This document shows, piece by piece, positions 20,875 through 33,839 of a DNA stretch of 48,692 nt. Below the pieces are notes generated by a model, which was not told where the DNA came from, made no database searches, and saw only the letters and a list, made by a program, of their open reading frames with translations. The stretch is from Helochares maculicollis (taxonomy: Eukaryota > Arthropoda > Insecta > Coleoptera > Hydrophilidae). Where the stretch lies: the NCBI GenBank assembly GCA_033557835.1, contig JAWQRO010000210.1, positions 1 through 48,692 of the forward strand. Direction: 5' to 3'. The translations under genes were made by a program, and so were the position numbers. The stretch's first letter is position 1. Every line of letters begins with the position of its first letter.

Positions 20875-22110
20875 CCAGTTGCTCAAATTTATAATGTAGT
20901 ATTGTTGTCAAAAGATGGCTCATGAAATCTATTGAAGTAACCATTGGCACCCAAAGCGCTATTTTGTTGGTAAGAATGCCGTCTACAAAACGTCTTATTC
21001 GTTTAGTTGTTTACGAGTTAGGAGCATACTTCTTTTTCGTGTTAAACATGTCGAATTTTGAGCCAAATAAAGAGCATTTGCAGCATGTAATGATTATTTT
21101 GTTCGATCAAAAGAAAAAGAAATCGGAAAGTCATCTAATTCTTGTAGAGACTTACGGCGATCAAGCTCTGACTGTCAACACTTGTGAACGATGGTTTGAA
21201 CGTTTCAAAATTGACCAAAAAAGGTTGAACACGACGAATTACAAGCACTATTGGACATAGACGTTACCCAAATTCAACAAATGATAGGGAAGCAGTTGAA
21301 TGTTACTCGGCAAGCCATTTCCGATCGCCTGAAAGCCATGGGAAAAATTAAAAAGGTTCAAAAATGGGTTCCACACAAACTGAATGAACGACAGATGGAA
21401 AGAAGAGAAATTGTGTGCGAAATGCTGCATTTACGCCACAAAAGAAAAGTATTTTTGTATTGCCGTGTAACTGGCGATGAAAAATGGATATATTTTGAGA
21501 ATCCTAAACGTAAGAAATCGTGGCTAACGCCAGGACAACCATCAACATCGAGTAAAAAACCGGACCATTTTGGGAGGAACACAATGCTGTTTATGTAGTG
21601 GGATCAGAAGGAAGTAGTGTACTACGAGGTTCTCAAACAGAAAACAGTTAATACTGTCCGCTACCGACAACAAATGATCAACTTAAACCACGCATTGGTC
21701 GAAAAACGCCAAGAATGGGCTCGAAGACACGGCAAAGTCATTCTGCAGCATGACAACGCTCCTGCAGATACAGTCAAAGTGGTCAAAAAAAACAATTTCT
21801 TCGTTTGGTTGGGAGCTCCTACTCCACCCGCCGTATTCATCAGACCTGGCCCCTTCTGATTATTAACTCTTCTTATTGATGGCTGAGCAACACTTCAAGA
21901 CTTTCGGGGATGTACAAATATGGCTCGATGAATAGATATCAACGAAAGTTGAAGCTTTCTTTCGGAATGGTATCCATAAATTTCCTGAGAGATGGATAAA
22001 ATGAGTAAAAAGTGAGGGCCAATACTTTGAATAAAAAATTGTTTATAATTATTCTTAAATAATTGCGTATTTTTTATGATATGAACGACATTTTAAATTT
22101 TCGCAACTGG
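20875..22110 (+). mobile_element. Mos1-like mariner, copy 1, complete ends
   Basis: Inverted ends CCAGTTGCTCAAATTTATAA (left) and, on the minus strand, CCAGTTGCGAAAATTTAAAA (right) are bounded by TA at 20873-20874 and 22111-22112. The length is 1236 bp. It shares transposase text and end sequence with the copy at 27528-28809, so the two are one family. Confidence 0.9.
21048..22034 (+). pseudogene. Mos1-like mariner transposase, stops and internal deletion
   Basis: The likely native start is ATG 21048 (MSNFEPNKEHL), about 170 bases inside the element, as in Mos1. Landmarks in order: CERWFERFK; a deletion and frameshift removing the GDFDV...EKFED linker kept in the 27528 copy; QQMIGKQLNVTRQAISDRLK; the first Asp in VTGDEKWIYF; a stop before WDQKEVVYYEVL. 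The second Asp is in LQHDNAPA and the third, in another frame, in SSDLAPSDY, directly followed by a stop. The tail SEGQYFE ends at 22034. All three catalytic Asp persist, but no complete protein is possible. By motif content it belongs to the mauritiana subfamily. Confidence 0.87.
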
Positions 22111-22112
22111 TA

Positions 22113-25100
22113 CATATACGTACGTATAAAAGGAGTTAGTTAAAACTGATTTTTTTTGTTATTTGGATCGTAAACTACAATCTCAACCTAATAATAAAGA
22201 AAGCATGAAAATTAAGTTTCTGCTAACTGTAAAAAACATGTAAGCTGTGTCTTCGGCACAGCCATCTGCCTCAATTGAGAGCCTCTAACATATAAACACA
22301 TTTAGCTGTTAAATGCGTCAACTAAGATCTTTTACTATTAGACCCAATACATTTCGCAACTGAGTCAGAACCAGTGGAGAAGCAAAAACAAGAGGAAAAA
22401 GTTAAATATTAAAAACAAATTGAATTTAAAGAGAAAATGTTTATATATAAAAATAGAGTTAGTATACAATGAAAACTTGTAAGTTTTAAACTTAATTATG
22501 CAAATGTTAATTAGAAATAAGCCTTTTATGTCTAGAATCTGGTTAGCTAAGCCTTCGATATAACATTCTAGCTTTGCTCTCCATTCAGAACGTCAATTTA
22601 GTTTCTAATATAGAGAACCATTCTACAATAAGTTTCTTCAAGAATTAGATCCAAAATAATATGCTGAATTGCAAAACAAAAACAAACTAAAACGTTGATA
22701 ATGTAACAAAAAATCTAGACAATATTAGAATATGAAGAAAACCATGTAGATTTTTGATAATTAAATTCATTATTTGAACTTGCTTTTGAGAATATTCTAA
22801 ATGCAAATCAGTAGCCTTTTTGATTTTTTACACTGTTTTTCTACTACGTACAGTAAAACCGCATAATCAATGTTTTGAACAGGTAATATAAAAATACTTT
22901 AGTATTAACATTTTGTTGTCGGGCAAAATTGGTCTGGGAAGTATATTTTTTGAATTCCATGAGCTCGTTAAAAGAACCCAAAAACGTGAAAATATAACAT
23001 AAACAAAATAAACTATTAAATTTAATCCAAACCAAGTTGTAAAGGTCTTAAGAAAATTGTAGCATATAAAAATTAATCTTAAGCTTTGCTTATTCAGAAA
23101 AAAAGAGCTATCGCGTCAAAATACCTCGTGTTACTGGTAACCTAACCTGTAGTTTAATGCTCAATTGTAAAATTCTCTCAAAACAAAATTATGCGCAGGC
23201 TATCTGATATGGTCAAAAGAACTTGTAATTACAAATATAACAGTTTTCAGTATATACGCAAAGCATTTACATTTACATTTTTGATTTCATAGTCTACTGC
23301 AATTTTCAAAGTTACAAAATAGCACTTTAAGTCAAACTATTTTATATAATAACTTTTAATGGCTTTTAAGGTTTATAAAAAGTTTCAATTCGCTAGCATT
23401 ATATAAATGAACTGTTTTCTTAAAAATTCTTCACAAATATGTATATAAATAGGTGCTTCTACATGCTTCAAAAAGTAATATAAATCTACAATATTTCTAG
23501 CATGCCACAGATGATCACAATGGATTCAGAGTATGCTTAACACGTAAAGATCAGTCAAAAACTTGAGGTCGAAAATTTCTATAATTGTAATATTTGCTCT
23601 TCACCATACTTCATAAAGTAATATGGGAATGTACCAATTACATTCGAGAGCGGACAATATTTTTTATCTCATTCAAATGTTCTGTTCAGATTAACTGATA
23701 AATAAATTTACACTATAAAGATATTTATTTGCTAAATGTTTATTTGTTGGTTTTTTGACTATTCTATTTGATATTATACCACTAAAATATTCTGTTTATT
23801 ATGTATAGTAACCTGAAGATCAGAACACAATTTTACCTTACTATCGTTTGTCCATTTTTAATGACAAATGTATTAGGAATATCAAACTTATAACGAGACA
23901 GGAAATTTTAGCAATAAATCATTTGTTTCTAGTCAATAAATATTAAAAATTAATGAAAATGAAGACATAAATCTTCGGAGAATTACCAAATTAATCACCT
24001 CGTGAAATGTGCTTAAAATCGGGGACATCAAGAAGTCATTCATAAATAATTTTCATCAATAAATAATTATTTTATAAATAATTCCATGCATAATAATTGA
24101 CATTTTAGTACATTATTTCAGTTTTCACAAATAGCTTTGCGCAATAAATTGAAATTTGAACACCTTTTCTTAGGTGCAAAATAAGTAAGTTCATTTAAAG
24201 TTTTTGCTAGACCTAAGCAGTAGATTTTTATAAGAATTTGGACAAAGCTTATTATTTTCTTGCAATTAGAGTATAAAAATCAAGTGTAGCCAGTAAGTGC
24301 AACTTTTTTCCAGTGATAAGATCAAAACCTCTTAGTAAGTGTTAATAAGATTAATATCGAATATAAATAATTTTAATGTCTTGCGTCAATGACATCATTT
24401 TCTAGTTGTGTTTTTTAAATAAATAACATTGCAAAAATGACGTAGCGAAATATTTCAAACGCACACCGTCATTTATTATTTAATGTCTGTGTATATTTCA
24501 TTATAAATATCAATAATTTGTCTTCGATCATATGAAGAGATATGTTATAAAAATATTTCGTTTAATATTTAATCTAATGTGTTTGGCAATAAGTTATTTA
24601 GATAAAACCCGCAAGTCAAGGGCTTTGACTCTATAATATTTGCGTTGAAATTATGACGCTTTGCCTGTCGTTTTTGCCATCTTTGAAGTCTTAAATCATT
24701 TTAACGTTGGCATGTAATAACTGTAAATGAAATTGCGTCTCACACAAATGCCATGATAAGCTTGAAATAAACATATAACAATAAAATATTGAAACCTGCT
24801 TAATCCGCAGGAAATGCAGGGATAGATTTAAGAGCTGCCTGTTTGAACAAACCAAACATTTTGCACGTGGATGCAAAGAAATGGTCTAAAACTAATAATT
24901 TTAATAATCTCTTGTATTGTTTAACCAAACCAATTTTGACACTGGTGTAATTACTAAAATAGATTATTTGAACATTATGAAATAGAGAGAAAAGTGATTC
25001 GGGAAAGATATGGCATATTTTCCAAAAACTGACCGTTGTAATACTGCAAAATCCTGACAGTTTTCTTTCTTAGCCTCCAGGTGATAGGCTGGATAGCAAT

Positions 25101-25400
25101 AATCCGCTTTTAAACATTCATTAAACATTGATTATAGGATTAAGCCAGTGGCAAGTGAAATTTTTTATGAATAAATCCATCGAATTTTACTTGCTTAATT
25201 GTATTTGGCCATTGCAAAGTGAATACAATTAAATAAAAAGCACTAGAATATTAAAGCAAACATTTTAATAAAATAATAATACTCAAATATCTCATTTTAA
25301 TTTGCGCCCATTGTGTTCCATCCAGTCTCCCCATTGTTTGCAGCGCTTCAATAATTCAGGCATTTAAAAAATTCACCAGTTTCCTGTTTTATAAATTTTT
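22113..25400. other. AT-rich stretch, no gene
   Basis: Only short AT-driven frames and scattered poly-A/T runs are present. I see no elements, RNA genes or clear regulatory clusters in it. Confidence 0.45.
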
Positions 25401-25439
25401 ATTTTTTCCGTCCAGCCAGCATTTTATATTCGTGAGTCT

Positions 25440-25800
25440 GTGAATATCCGAAAGATGGTAAGAGAAAAACGGTGATGGAAGTGTCGGGGGAGGGAAGGCA
25501 AGGGGGTCCTGGCAAGAAGGAAAATTCCTTGATCTAATTCTGCAAATTTCCCAGTCGCAGCCGCCTTCATTCCTTTGTTTGTCCAGGAGATCCACTCTGG
25601 GACGACTTCATGCGCGACACGTCGAGGCAATATTGTCTGCTTTAGACGCGATTTACGCTTTTCTAGATCCATCAAAAAGGTTCAAACTAAATCAAGCCGA
25701 CTGCGATGTGGTCTACATACAATTCACGGTGGCCAACTCAATTTCTTATTCAAACCAAACTACAAACACTCTGTTTATTTTCCAGTTAGAATTGTTGAAC
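25440..25800. other. less AT-rich island, overlapping open frames on both strands
   Basis: Base composition is more balanced here than in the flanks. Two plus-strand frames (25575-25877, 25579-25803) and two minus-strand frames (25389-25595, 25424-25675) are open. The plus frame RRSTLGRLHARHVEAILSAL is the most protein-like. No family is recognised. This could be a regulatory island or part of an exon. Confidence 0.2.
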
Positions 25801-25879
25801 TGAAAACCGCCAAAGAAGTATTAAAAGAGAAAAAATTACCAACATTTACATGGACACATGTTGCCGTAATTTATTAAAG

Positions 25880-27525
25880 ACTTCGATCGTGTAGTAGTGA
25901 TGTTTTTAATGCAAATTTCCAATAATTTATTCAAACTCATTTGAATCCTAAATTAGACGAAAATATTTTTGAGGTTTTTGCGTTCTCGTCTATTATTTTA
26001 CGTGGTTTTAATATAATTGATATTAGTTTTTGTTAGTTTAGGAAGCCGGGCTACCTGAATCTGACATTAATGTAAGGAGACCTTTGCCATAGGTGTATCC
26101 GGCCATTTGTTACGCCACTGTACACACAGGCTTGTATAGAATAATTAAGTCTGAATGAAGCTGGTCAAAATGTCAAGAATACATAAATGAGTTCGATGAT
26201 TCAAGGTTCTTTAACCTTTGCTACAAGGTAATCTTATTTCGCGCATGTTATGCTAATAAATACCATCTTTTCTCTTTTCCTTCTCAATATCTTTTTGATA
26301 TTATTTATTTGACTTGCCCGTTGTCTACAGCACATCGGCAGACACCGCTTCTGACTGTGTTGTTCTGATGAAATCGGTTTCTGATATGTACCTACTGTAA
26401 TTTTTCTTCATTTTTCTGTAGTCTGTAAAATATGTAACAAAACGAAAAAAAGAAAGTATTTATGACATATTTGCAGCGAGCTATCAATTTTAATAATTAA
26501 CTTAGTATGCAGGAATTAATATTCCTGTATTCTAGCAGCACTTGCGCAAAATATAGAATTTGCTTTTTTCATCACTCTTACTTTAAAGATTTTTAGGAAA
26601 ATTATTTACTCGATTTCTTAATTATTAATTACTGGTTTTTAATTTTGATGCAATAATTACTAAAAGTTGGATTATTCAACTTATATATTTCTATTAATAA
26701 CGTTTAATGTAAACATTTTCCATAAAATGATCTCTCGTAACATAATGATAAACGATATATTCTGTCTCATCAGGATTTCCTTAAAAATGAACGAGGATAA
26801 AGAGGTTTTTAAATATTCAACAGTTTTATCTATAACTTTACGGGTCTAGTCCGCAGACGTAGACTTTTCCATGATGATTCTTCAAACAAATATCAAACTA
26901 TTAGTTTTGGATAACTTGGAGATATCGGAAAATTATTCCAATGTTTTTGTATTTTCCATATTCACTTACATTGAAAAACATCCCCATTTTTTAAAAAATA
27001 ATCAGTAGAAACTATTCTATGCAAATCTGATGAAAGTGACATTATGACCATGCTAGTATAGTTTCAAATTTATAAGTTTGGGTGTTCCTTCGCCGGAAGC
27101 GTAAAGTGATTTACCCATCTATTATATATAGTTAAACAATTTAAATAAATACACTGATAACACTCAATTGAGAATTTCAAATCTTGAATGTGCAGTATAT
27201 TAGAAAAGGCCTTCTAAGTCACGCACACGCACGATTATATTATACCATTTTGTCGATTTTCTTCATCAATTCAGGTTATTTTTTGACACTAACTGTTTAC
27301 TTCAGTATTATTTGCAGGTCGTACAGTCCTTATAATTTGCTGTTTAATAGTTTGAAGAAAAAACAAACGGGTTTCTGTTCTCCCCAGTGAAATATAGTAC
27401 AACTTTGATATTGTATTGATTGTTGACTGTTCAAATAAGTGTGTTTTATTATGTTATAATAACTAATGTTTTCATATGTATACAAATTTAGTGAGAGCGT
27501 TTGCTAATAATGCAATCAACATCTA
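25880..27525. other. AT-rich stretch, no gene
   Basis: Nothing supportable. A CAG|GT-type junction (TTATTTGCAG|GTCGTA) occurs near 27317 but is a weak donor. Confidence 0.4.
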
Positions 27526-27527
27526 TA

Positions 27528-28809
27528 AAAAGTGCGCAAGTTTATAATGTCGTTTTGTTGTCAAGGGAGGGTGCATGAAATCAGTTGAAGTAACCTCTAG
27601 AACTCAAAGCGCCATTATTTTGGTAAGACTGCCGACAACAAAACGTTATATTTGTTTAGTTGTTTACGAACTAGTAGCATACATCTTTTTTGTGTTAAAC
27701 ATATCGAATTTTGAGCCAAGTAAAGAACATTTGCGGCATGTAATGATTTTCTTGTTCAATAAAAAAAGGCATCGCAAAGTCATCGAATTTTTGTAGAGAC
27801 TTACGGCAATCTTGCTCTAAATGTCAAGACTTGTGAACGCTGGTTTCAACGTTCCAAATGTGGCGATTTCGATATTATTGACAAAGTACGTGAAAATCGA
27901 CTAGAAAAGTTTGAAGACGACGAATTACAAGCATTATTGGAGGAAGATGATACACAAGCACAAGAAATGATGGCGGAGCAGTTGATGAATGTCACTCGCC
28001 AAGCCATTTTCGATCGCCTAAGAGCCATGGTGAAGATTCGAAAAGTTGAAAAATGGGTTACACACAAGCTCAACGAACGACAGATGGAAAGATGAAAAAG
28101 TGTGTGCAAAATGCTGCATTTACTCCATAAAAGAAAGAGTATTTTGCATTGGGATGAAGCTGGCGATGAAAAATTTATATATTGAGAGTCCCAAACGTAA
28201 GAAATATTGGGTAACGCCAGGACAACCATCAACATCTAGTACAAAACCGGATCGCTTTGGGAAGAAGACAATGCTGTGTGTGTGGTGGAATCAGAAGGGA
28301 GTAGTGTACTACGAGCTTCTCAAACTCGGCGAAATAGGTAATACCATCCGCTACCGACGACAAATGACCAACTGAAGCCACGCATTGATCGAAAAACGCC
28401 CAGAATGGGCTTAAAGATACAACAAAGTCACTCTGCCGCATGACGACGCTCCTGCACATTCAGCCAAAGTGGCCAGAGAAGTGATTTCTTCGTTTGTTGG
28501 AAACTCCTACCTCACCCGCCGTATTCACCCGACCTGGTGCTTTCTGATTATCACCTCTTTTCATTGATGGGACACGCACTAGCTGAGAAACAATTTCAGA
28601 CTTTCGAGGTTGTACAGAAATGGCTCCATGAGTGGATATCAATGAAAGTTGAAGCTTTCATTTGGAATGTATTCATAAATTGCCCGAGAGATTGATAAAA
28701 TGTGTAAAAAGATAGAGCCAATACTTTGAATAAAAAATGTATTACCACTGTTCTTAAATAATTGCGTATTTTTCATGAAAAAACCACATTTAAAGCTTGC
28801 GCACTTGGA
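27528..28809 (+). mobile_element. Mos1-like mariner, copy 2, complete ends
   Basis: The ends AAAAGTGCGCAAGTTTATAA (left) and, on the minus strand, TCCAAGTGCGCAAGCTTTAA (right) form inverted repeats. TA dinucleotides lie at 27526-27527 and 28810-28811. The length is 1282 bp. The longer length than the 20875 copy reflects a linker segment deleted there. Confidence 0.9.
27701..28734 (+). pseudogene. Mos1-like mariner transposase, start codon lost, frameshifted
   Basis: At the position of the native start the codon is ATA (27701), giving ISNFEPSKEHL. The frame then shifts after HRKVIEFL. The linker GDFDIIDKVRENRLEKFED is retained. NVTRQAIFDRLRAM, KLNERQMER plus a stop, AGDEKFIY (first Asp), CVWWNQKGVVYYELL, LPHDDAPAHSAK (second Asp) and, in another frame, PYSPDLVLSDYHLF (third Asp) follow. 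The three catalytic Asp are intact. Loss of the start codon and several slips make the copy dead. Confidence 0.87.
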
Positions 28810-28811
28810 TA

Positions 28812-29220
28812 ATTGTGGAATTATGCTCTTATTTCTAAAACAAAACAGTTTTTTCAATTTATTTTGAGTTATGGTTTAAAATCATTGTTTCCGAATATTT
28901 TTGCATGTCTAAGACCTGCTCAACCATTTATTGAATAAAAATCTAGTTTTATTGAAAGTAATGTACTCCCTAAAAAGAAATGTTAAATATTCTGGCAAAA
29001 CTATTGGCACAAAGTTTATAAATTGGATACAAAGAGGTTACCGTTTTGCTCATTTAAAGAATTGATTTATTCGAGGGCTTCAATAATTTTTCGGTCGTGT
29101 GGCTGGACTCTCTATATCTCTCAGGCGATTGTGGGTTTGCATGACCAGAACTGGCACAGCTTATGCTATAAATCACTTTAAATAATTAAATTCAATAGTT
29201 AATAGCGCGCTACCACCTTT
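28812..29220. other. AT-rich stretch, no gene
   Basis: No supportable feature. Confidence 0.4.
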
Positions 29221-29302
29221 ATTAGAAAGTAAGTGATGTAGCACCACTTAAAGAGAATAAATTGTTTGTTGGGCAAAAGCCCATCTTCATTCTCTTTCTA
29301 AT
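29221..29302. repeat. nested inverted repeats with TGGGC-AAAA-GCCCA core
   Basis: TGGGC (29270-29274), AAAA and GCCCA (29279-29283) form a tight hairpin. Around it AAAGAGAAT (29250-29258) pairs with ATTCTCTTT (29289-29297). ATTAGAAAG (29221-29229) pairs with CTTTCTAAT (29294-29302), sharing the right arm. The arrangement could form alternative foldbacks. It may be a very small foldback element. Confidence 0.5.
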
Positions 29303-32300
29303 TAAATTTACTTCTAAGGCGGATGATGGGATTTGCATACTTCCACTTGATTAAATGAAGGAGACAAGGAGTGGATACAACCTTAAAGAAGTTTACCAGT
29401 CGGAAAGAGATTTTGTTCAAATAAAAATATCTTATTGATGTTGGTCGGGAGGTTGTTTGCGTCTTGTTCAACCGCAACATTGAAAAATATTCAATTGAAT
29501 AAAAGAGGCGCATCTTTTGTATCAAATTTTAATTAGTAAATTTCATTTGCAGCACCAGTAGCAGAAGCTGTACGCTAGCTCTCTTTAAATAGAAATTCGC
29601 GTCGAGTCGGAGCAAATTTTTTGAAAAGCTCTGGCCACTTCCATTTTTCCTTGTTTCCTTCTTTCTGCTTTGCTGTTCATTTCGCCGGGTCGTTACCAGT
29701 TTACTTACAACGGTCGGTCTTTCTATTCGCAGAACACCTTCTATAACTATTGAATAGTAGTACATCGTCGTGTTGGTTGCTGCTGGAGCAAGGCCGTTTT
29801 TACATTTTCAGCACGCGCTCTAACACCTCTTCCAGTTCCAAAAGAGCAACAAACTTTATTTCCTGTAATACATTTTAAAGCGACTGAATATGGCTTTATT
29901 GCAGCCAGATTAAATTTAGTGAATGAAATGTATGGGTTGTAGAATCTTTTGTTGTATCGATAGACGAACTGTGGGTGGACGACGCCCACATCAACGTGAC
30001 AGGTTGAGTATAGTTTACTATAATTTAAATATTAGCCGTTTTAATTGCTAATAGACATTTCGATTGCCTTTTTAAAAGTATTGCAAAATATATTTGTGCT
30101 ATTTTTAATCCATTGTAATTACATGGAATTTCTTTCATAGTTTTATAAATACAACCAATATTTTTCGGGCATGCTTTACGTTGTTTTGTTGAAATTTTAG
30201 AGCCACTTTGCTTCAGACATTTATTTCAATATTTTAATCAGGGATTATAATTCAATTTTGTTTTAGTTGGAGTTACTACAGTCGATAATGTATGGATAGA
30301 GCTATACAACTATTTTCGACAATATACTAGTTTCCATAATATTTGTCAAATATAATGTCAAATAGCAAGAGTTTTAGATTTTACACAATTTTTCAGCATG
30401 TTTACTGATAGATAATATATGATTATATCTCGAATTGCACAAAAGACTTTACTGTCAGCTGCGCCAAATAGCTGTTTTGATTCAAACTGAGATTACTAAA
30501 GTTTTATTTGTAATCTACATTACTGCGGTTATCATTTAATGCAAGAAATATTAAATAGTTGAAATAACTAATCTTTAAATTACTTCCGACCAAACTTCAT
30601 TTTTGGAAGAAGTAGAATGGTGCCAAGGATTTCTTTACCTTTAATTTTGTTTATGCTCAAACATTGTTATTTTGAAGCTCTAATTATTAGAGAAAAATAT
30701 TTAGATGGGATTTAGTTTAAGCTCAGCTATTCCAGATATAAGCTAAAGTGTGACAATACTTAACTTCTATCAATTTTATTTAAGAATAATGACTTTTTTT
30801 TAAATTTTATATAACTGCAATTTAAGAGGAAATTTTTCCTTAATTTGAAGTTTGAAAATAGTTCTGTCGGTTTTATATGGATTGTAAAATTGATTCACAC
30901 ATTGTTACTGATGGATTTTTATTGGTTTTATTATTACCACCGTATTTTCATTAAAGTTCGATTTTGTTTCTAAAGATAATGCATTTTTACATTCCTTAAA
31001 GAGGTAATTAAGACAACATACGTTCCCAGAATCTTTAGTTTCAATTTTGCAAGAGTCACAATTTCTTCGCAAATACACGTACTGTTTGATTGAAGTTATT
31101 GTTTATTTATAAAAATAACATTGTTAAACTATTTAATTTTTGAATAGGAGTATGTGTGTACTTTAAGGTGGTCATAAAGGTTTTTTCATTATTTGTTCAA
31201 AATTCAAGGATATGGCGTCGGTAGTTTAGTCAGAGATTTATCACCAACTATATTTATTGGCAGTTGTTTTTGGGCTGTATTCATTGCTGGTGACTATTTT
31301 ACTACTAATATTTTGCAAAAAAATATTATTTTGAGGATATGCTGATACCAGTTTAATCAGACGCACTTACTTTTACAATTGTATTCCAAACATCATAGAT
31401 TATTGTTTGTAGAACAAAAGTTACAATTTGTAAGCATGACTAAATCAATAGCCTAAATCAAAAATTACTATAAATCATGAACAGGAATTGAACTGGGTCA
31501 GATGGATCTTGTACGTGTACAGAACTAAGTTCTGAAGCAGAATTCACTAAGTTGAAGTGAGAGAAAACCGAGTTTTTGTGCAAGATGAGGAATTGAGTGG
31601 CTTCTGTTTCCCGGCGCATTTTCACGGACCGCGACAACATTTTATGCCAATCTAGAGCGTCTTTGCAATAGGGCTATTAATTGATTGTTTACCAATCGAA
31701 TTTGGCCATTAAATGTCTGCCGTAAAATTGGTGTAGCGTTAGCATTAACGAAAACACATTTTGATAGTAAAGTTTTATCATTTAGATGTGCTGTTCAATC
31801 GTCTTGTCATGGCGATTTAGCATCAGTGATCAATAAACAACATATTAAGCACAGGCCTTCAAAACAACATGGCCGCTACAGGCTGCCAACATCGACCCGT
31901 TTCAAATGAAAAAACCCCATATTAAGCAAATTTATGAGAATTGTATAATATATATTAAGTATGACATGGAGATTTTTAAAATTTCTTTTTTAAATATGTA
32001 ATTGATATTTCTTGAATATTGGCGGGTTCAAACCTGAACAATAATTATTACCTGAGTTTTTTGTTTCAGCTAATAGCTCACTACTAATACTAATTTAATT
32101 AATTCTTTTTCGTCGTCTTTAGTATTCATTATACAGTAAGTTTCCTACAATATGCGTAGAATATGTGAAAAATCAAAAGAACAATTAAAATGCAAGAAGT
32201 TAAATTGATTTGGCATTATTTATCGTAGAAAATTCAAACTGTAGCAGTGGAACCTAGCGTTGTGCGCCGAGGGTTACAATTCCACCTATGCCTTTCCGTA

Positions 32301-33500
32301 AATACCCATAAATCTCGCATTTACGCCCAACACGCAACTGTCTTTATGTAGGTGTAGCTATTCCAAAATTCAATCGTGAATTCGGAAATATATATGTATA
32401 TACACACGCAAATATTGGCATTATAATAAATTAAAGCAATATTTGCAGTGAAGCAGTAGCAGAGGCGATCATTATTCCGCAATATTATACAAAGTTTAAC
32501 ATTTAGAATCGTGGGAACTGGTTTCCTATCTTTGTTTTTGACTTTATCGGTTCCAATACATAATAATACCACTAATTTATTACGTAAACTGTGAGAATTC
32601 TGCGACGCATTGAACTGGCTATAGCAGTAAAATTTTAATAAAAATAAATGAAACATTTAGATCTTTGCTTCTTATACACACAGTAAATTGTACGTTGTGA
32701 AGTATTTGGTTATGATTCGTACAATAATTCAGTGTATACCTTGCAGTGTCCAATTTGATGAATGTTAGTTTTAATTACCGCTACCAGCTATTCATTAACA
32801 TTAGAAGACACCTAATGAATATTTCTTTTAAAACATAGAAATATTAGCTTAATTTTTATCGAGTATTTCAGTAAGTATACTTCAACATAAATGTGGATAA
32901 GATAGTAGAAACACTAGGTTTATTACGTTTCCATTGTGCTCACTATATTACTTACTCCAGAAAAAAAAATTATAATAACACAAAAAGTCTTACATTTCCT
33001 AATTACTCATGGACCTGTTTGTTGGATAACTTTTCTTCTGTTTGACCGCTAGAAGAGTTCTACTTTACATTAACCATACACCAATACTTTTCATTCTCTA
33101 CTAAGCAAAAGTAAAAAAAGTTTACCACGCGCATGAGGCAGATTTTGTAGAAGAAAAGTCTTCAGCAGATTTTATATATTTTTATTTAATTTCATATTAA
33201 TAAAATAAAAGCTGCTAATACTATAACTTAAAACACATTTGTATTTCGATCATGATCGTCTTGCGAAAATTTACAAATATTTTTAATTGATTTGATTTCA
33301 GATAAACAGGCCTAAATTATCCATGTTCGAAAGTAATATGAACTTAGAGAGTAATATCAATTGTTTGAAATTATTGCAATGAGTAAATATAATTACTAAA
33401 GTAAACCACTTTAGAAATCAATGAAATTCTTAACAATAATTTAATAGTATGTTATTACCGCAGAAGTGTTGGTTTCCTACAACATGCTGTTATAAATTGC
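29303..33500. other. long stretch, mostly AT-rich, without a recognised gene
   Basis: The part 29530-29990 is less AT-rich and holds two open minus-strand frames of about 80 codons and a TTGTAAGT donor-like motif near 29710 (minus), but no family match. A further balanced patch lies at 31490-31905. The rest looks non-coding. Confidence 0.35.
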
Positions 33501-33528
33501 GGGGCTTTATTGTGCAATCCATAGACGC

Positions 33529-33536
33529 TATAAAAG
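33529..33536 (+). promoter_or_regulatory. TATAAAAG motif in a GC-richer setting
   Basis: CGCTATAAAAGCGGGGG is a strong TATA-type sequence on the plus strand. No initiator is obvious 30 bases downstream. A CAG|GTAAGT donor lies about 295 bases further, so a non-coding first exon is one reading. Confidence 0.25.
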
Positions 33537-33800
33537 CGGGGGAAATAAGACAAAATAGAATTATTAAAGCAAGAAGCAAAAAAGTGCGATCATAAAATAT
33601 TCAGGGGAAAGTAGGTACGTACCGATTATGGAAAAAATTTTACGGCGAAAGTATGTTCGTTGGTGCAGCCTCAAATTTCAGAGTGTCGCCGTATTTTTAT
33701 AACCCCGCCATAAAAACAGAACTAAACCATTAATGTATGATTAAAAAACAAACCTCCATAAAAATCCCCACGTCATCGTCACAATTTTCTCTGCATCAAA

Positions 33801-33836
33801 TATTAATCTCACAAGATTCTTTCTGCAGGTAAGTAC
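33801..33836 (+). promoter_or_regulatory. recursive-splice-like site (CAG|GTAAGT)
   Basis: The run GATTCTTTCTGCAG is directly followed by GTAAGTACC, with the junction at 33828|33829. A branch-point-like TTAATCTC lies 20-28 bases upstream. A good acceptor fused to a perfect donor is the signature of the ratchet points used to remove very long introns in Drosophila in steps. It implies a plus-strand gene with a long intron here. It could instead be the donor of an ordinary exon. Confidence 0.4.
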
Positions 33837-33839
33837 CCA

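Noticed and set aside
25389..25877. Four overlapping open frames on both strands
   Set aside because: Not annotated as genes: frames compete with each other and none has a recognised motif; kept only as a composition island.
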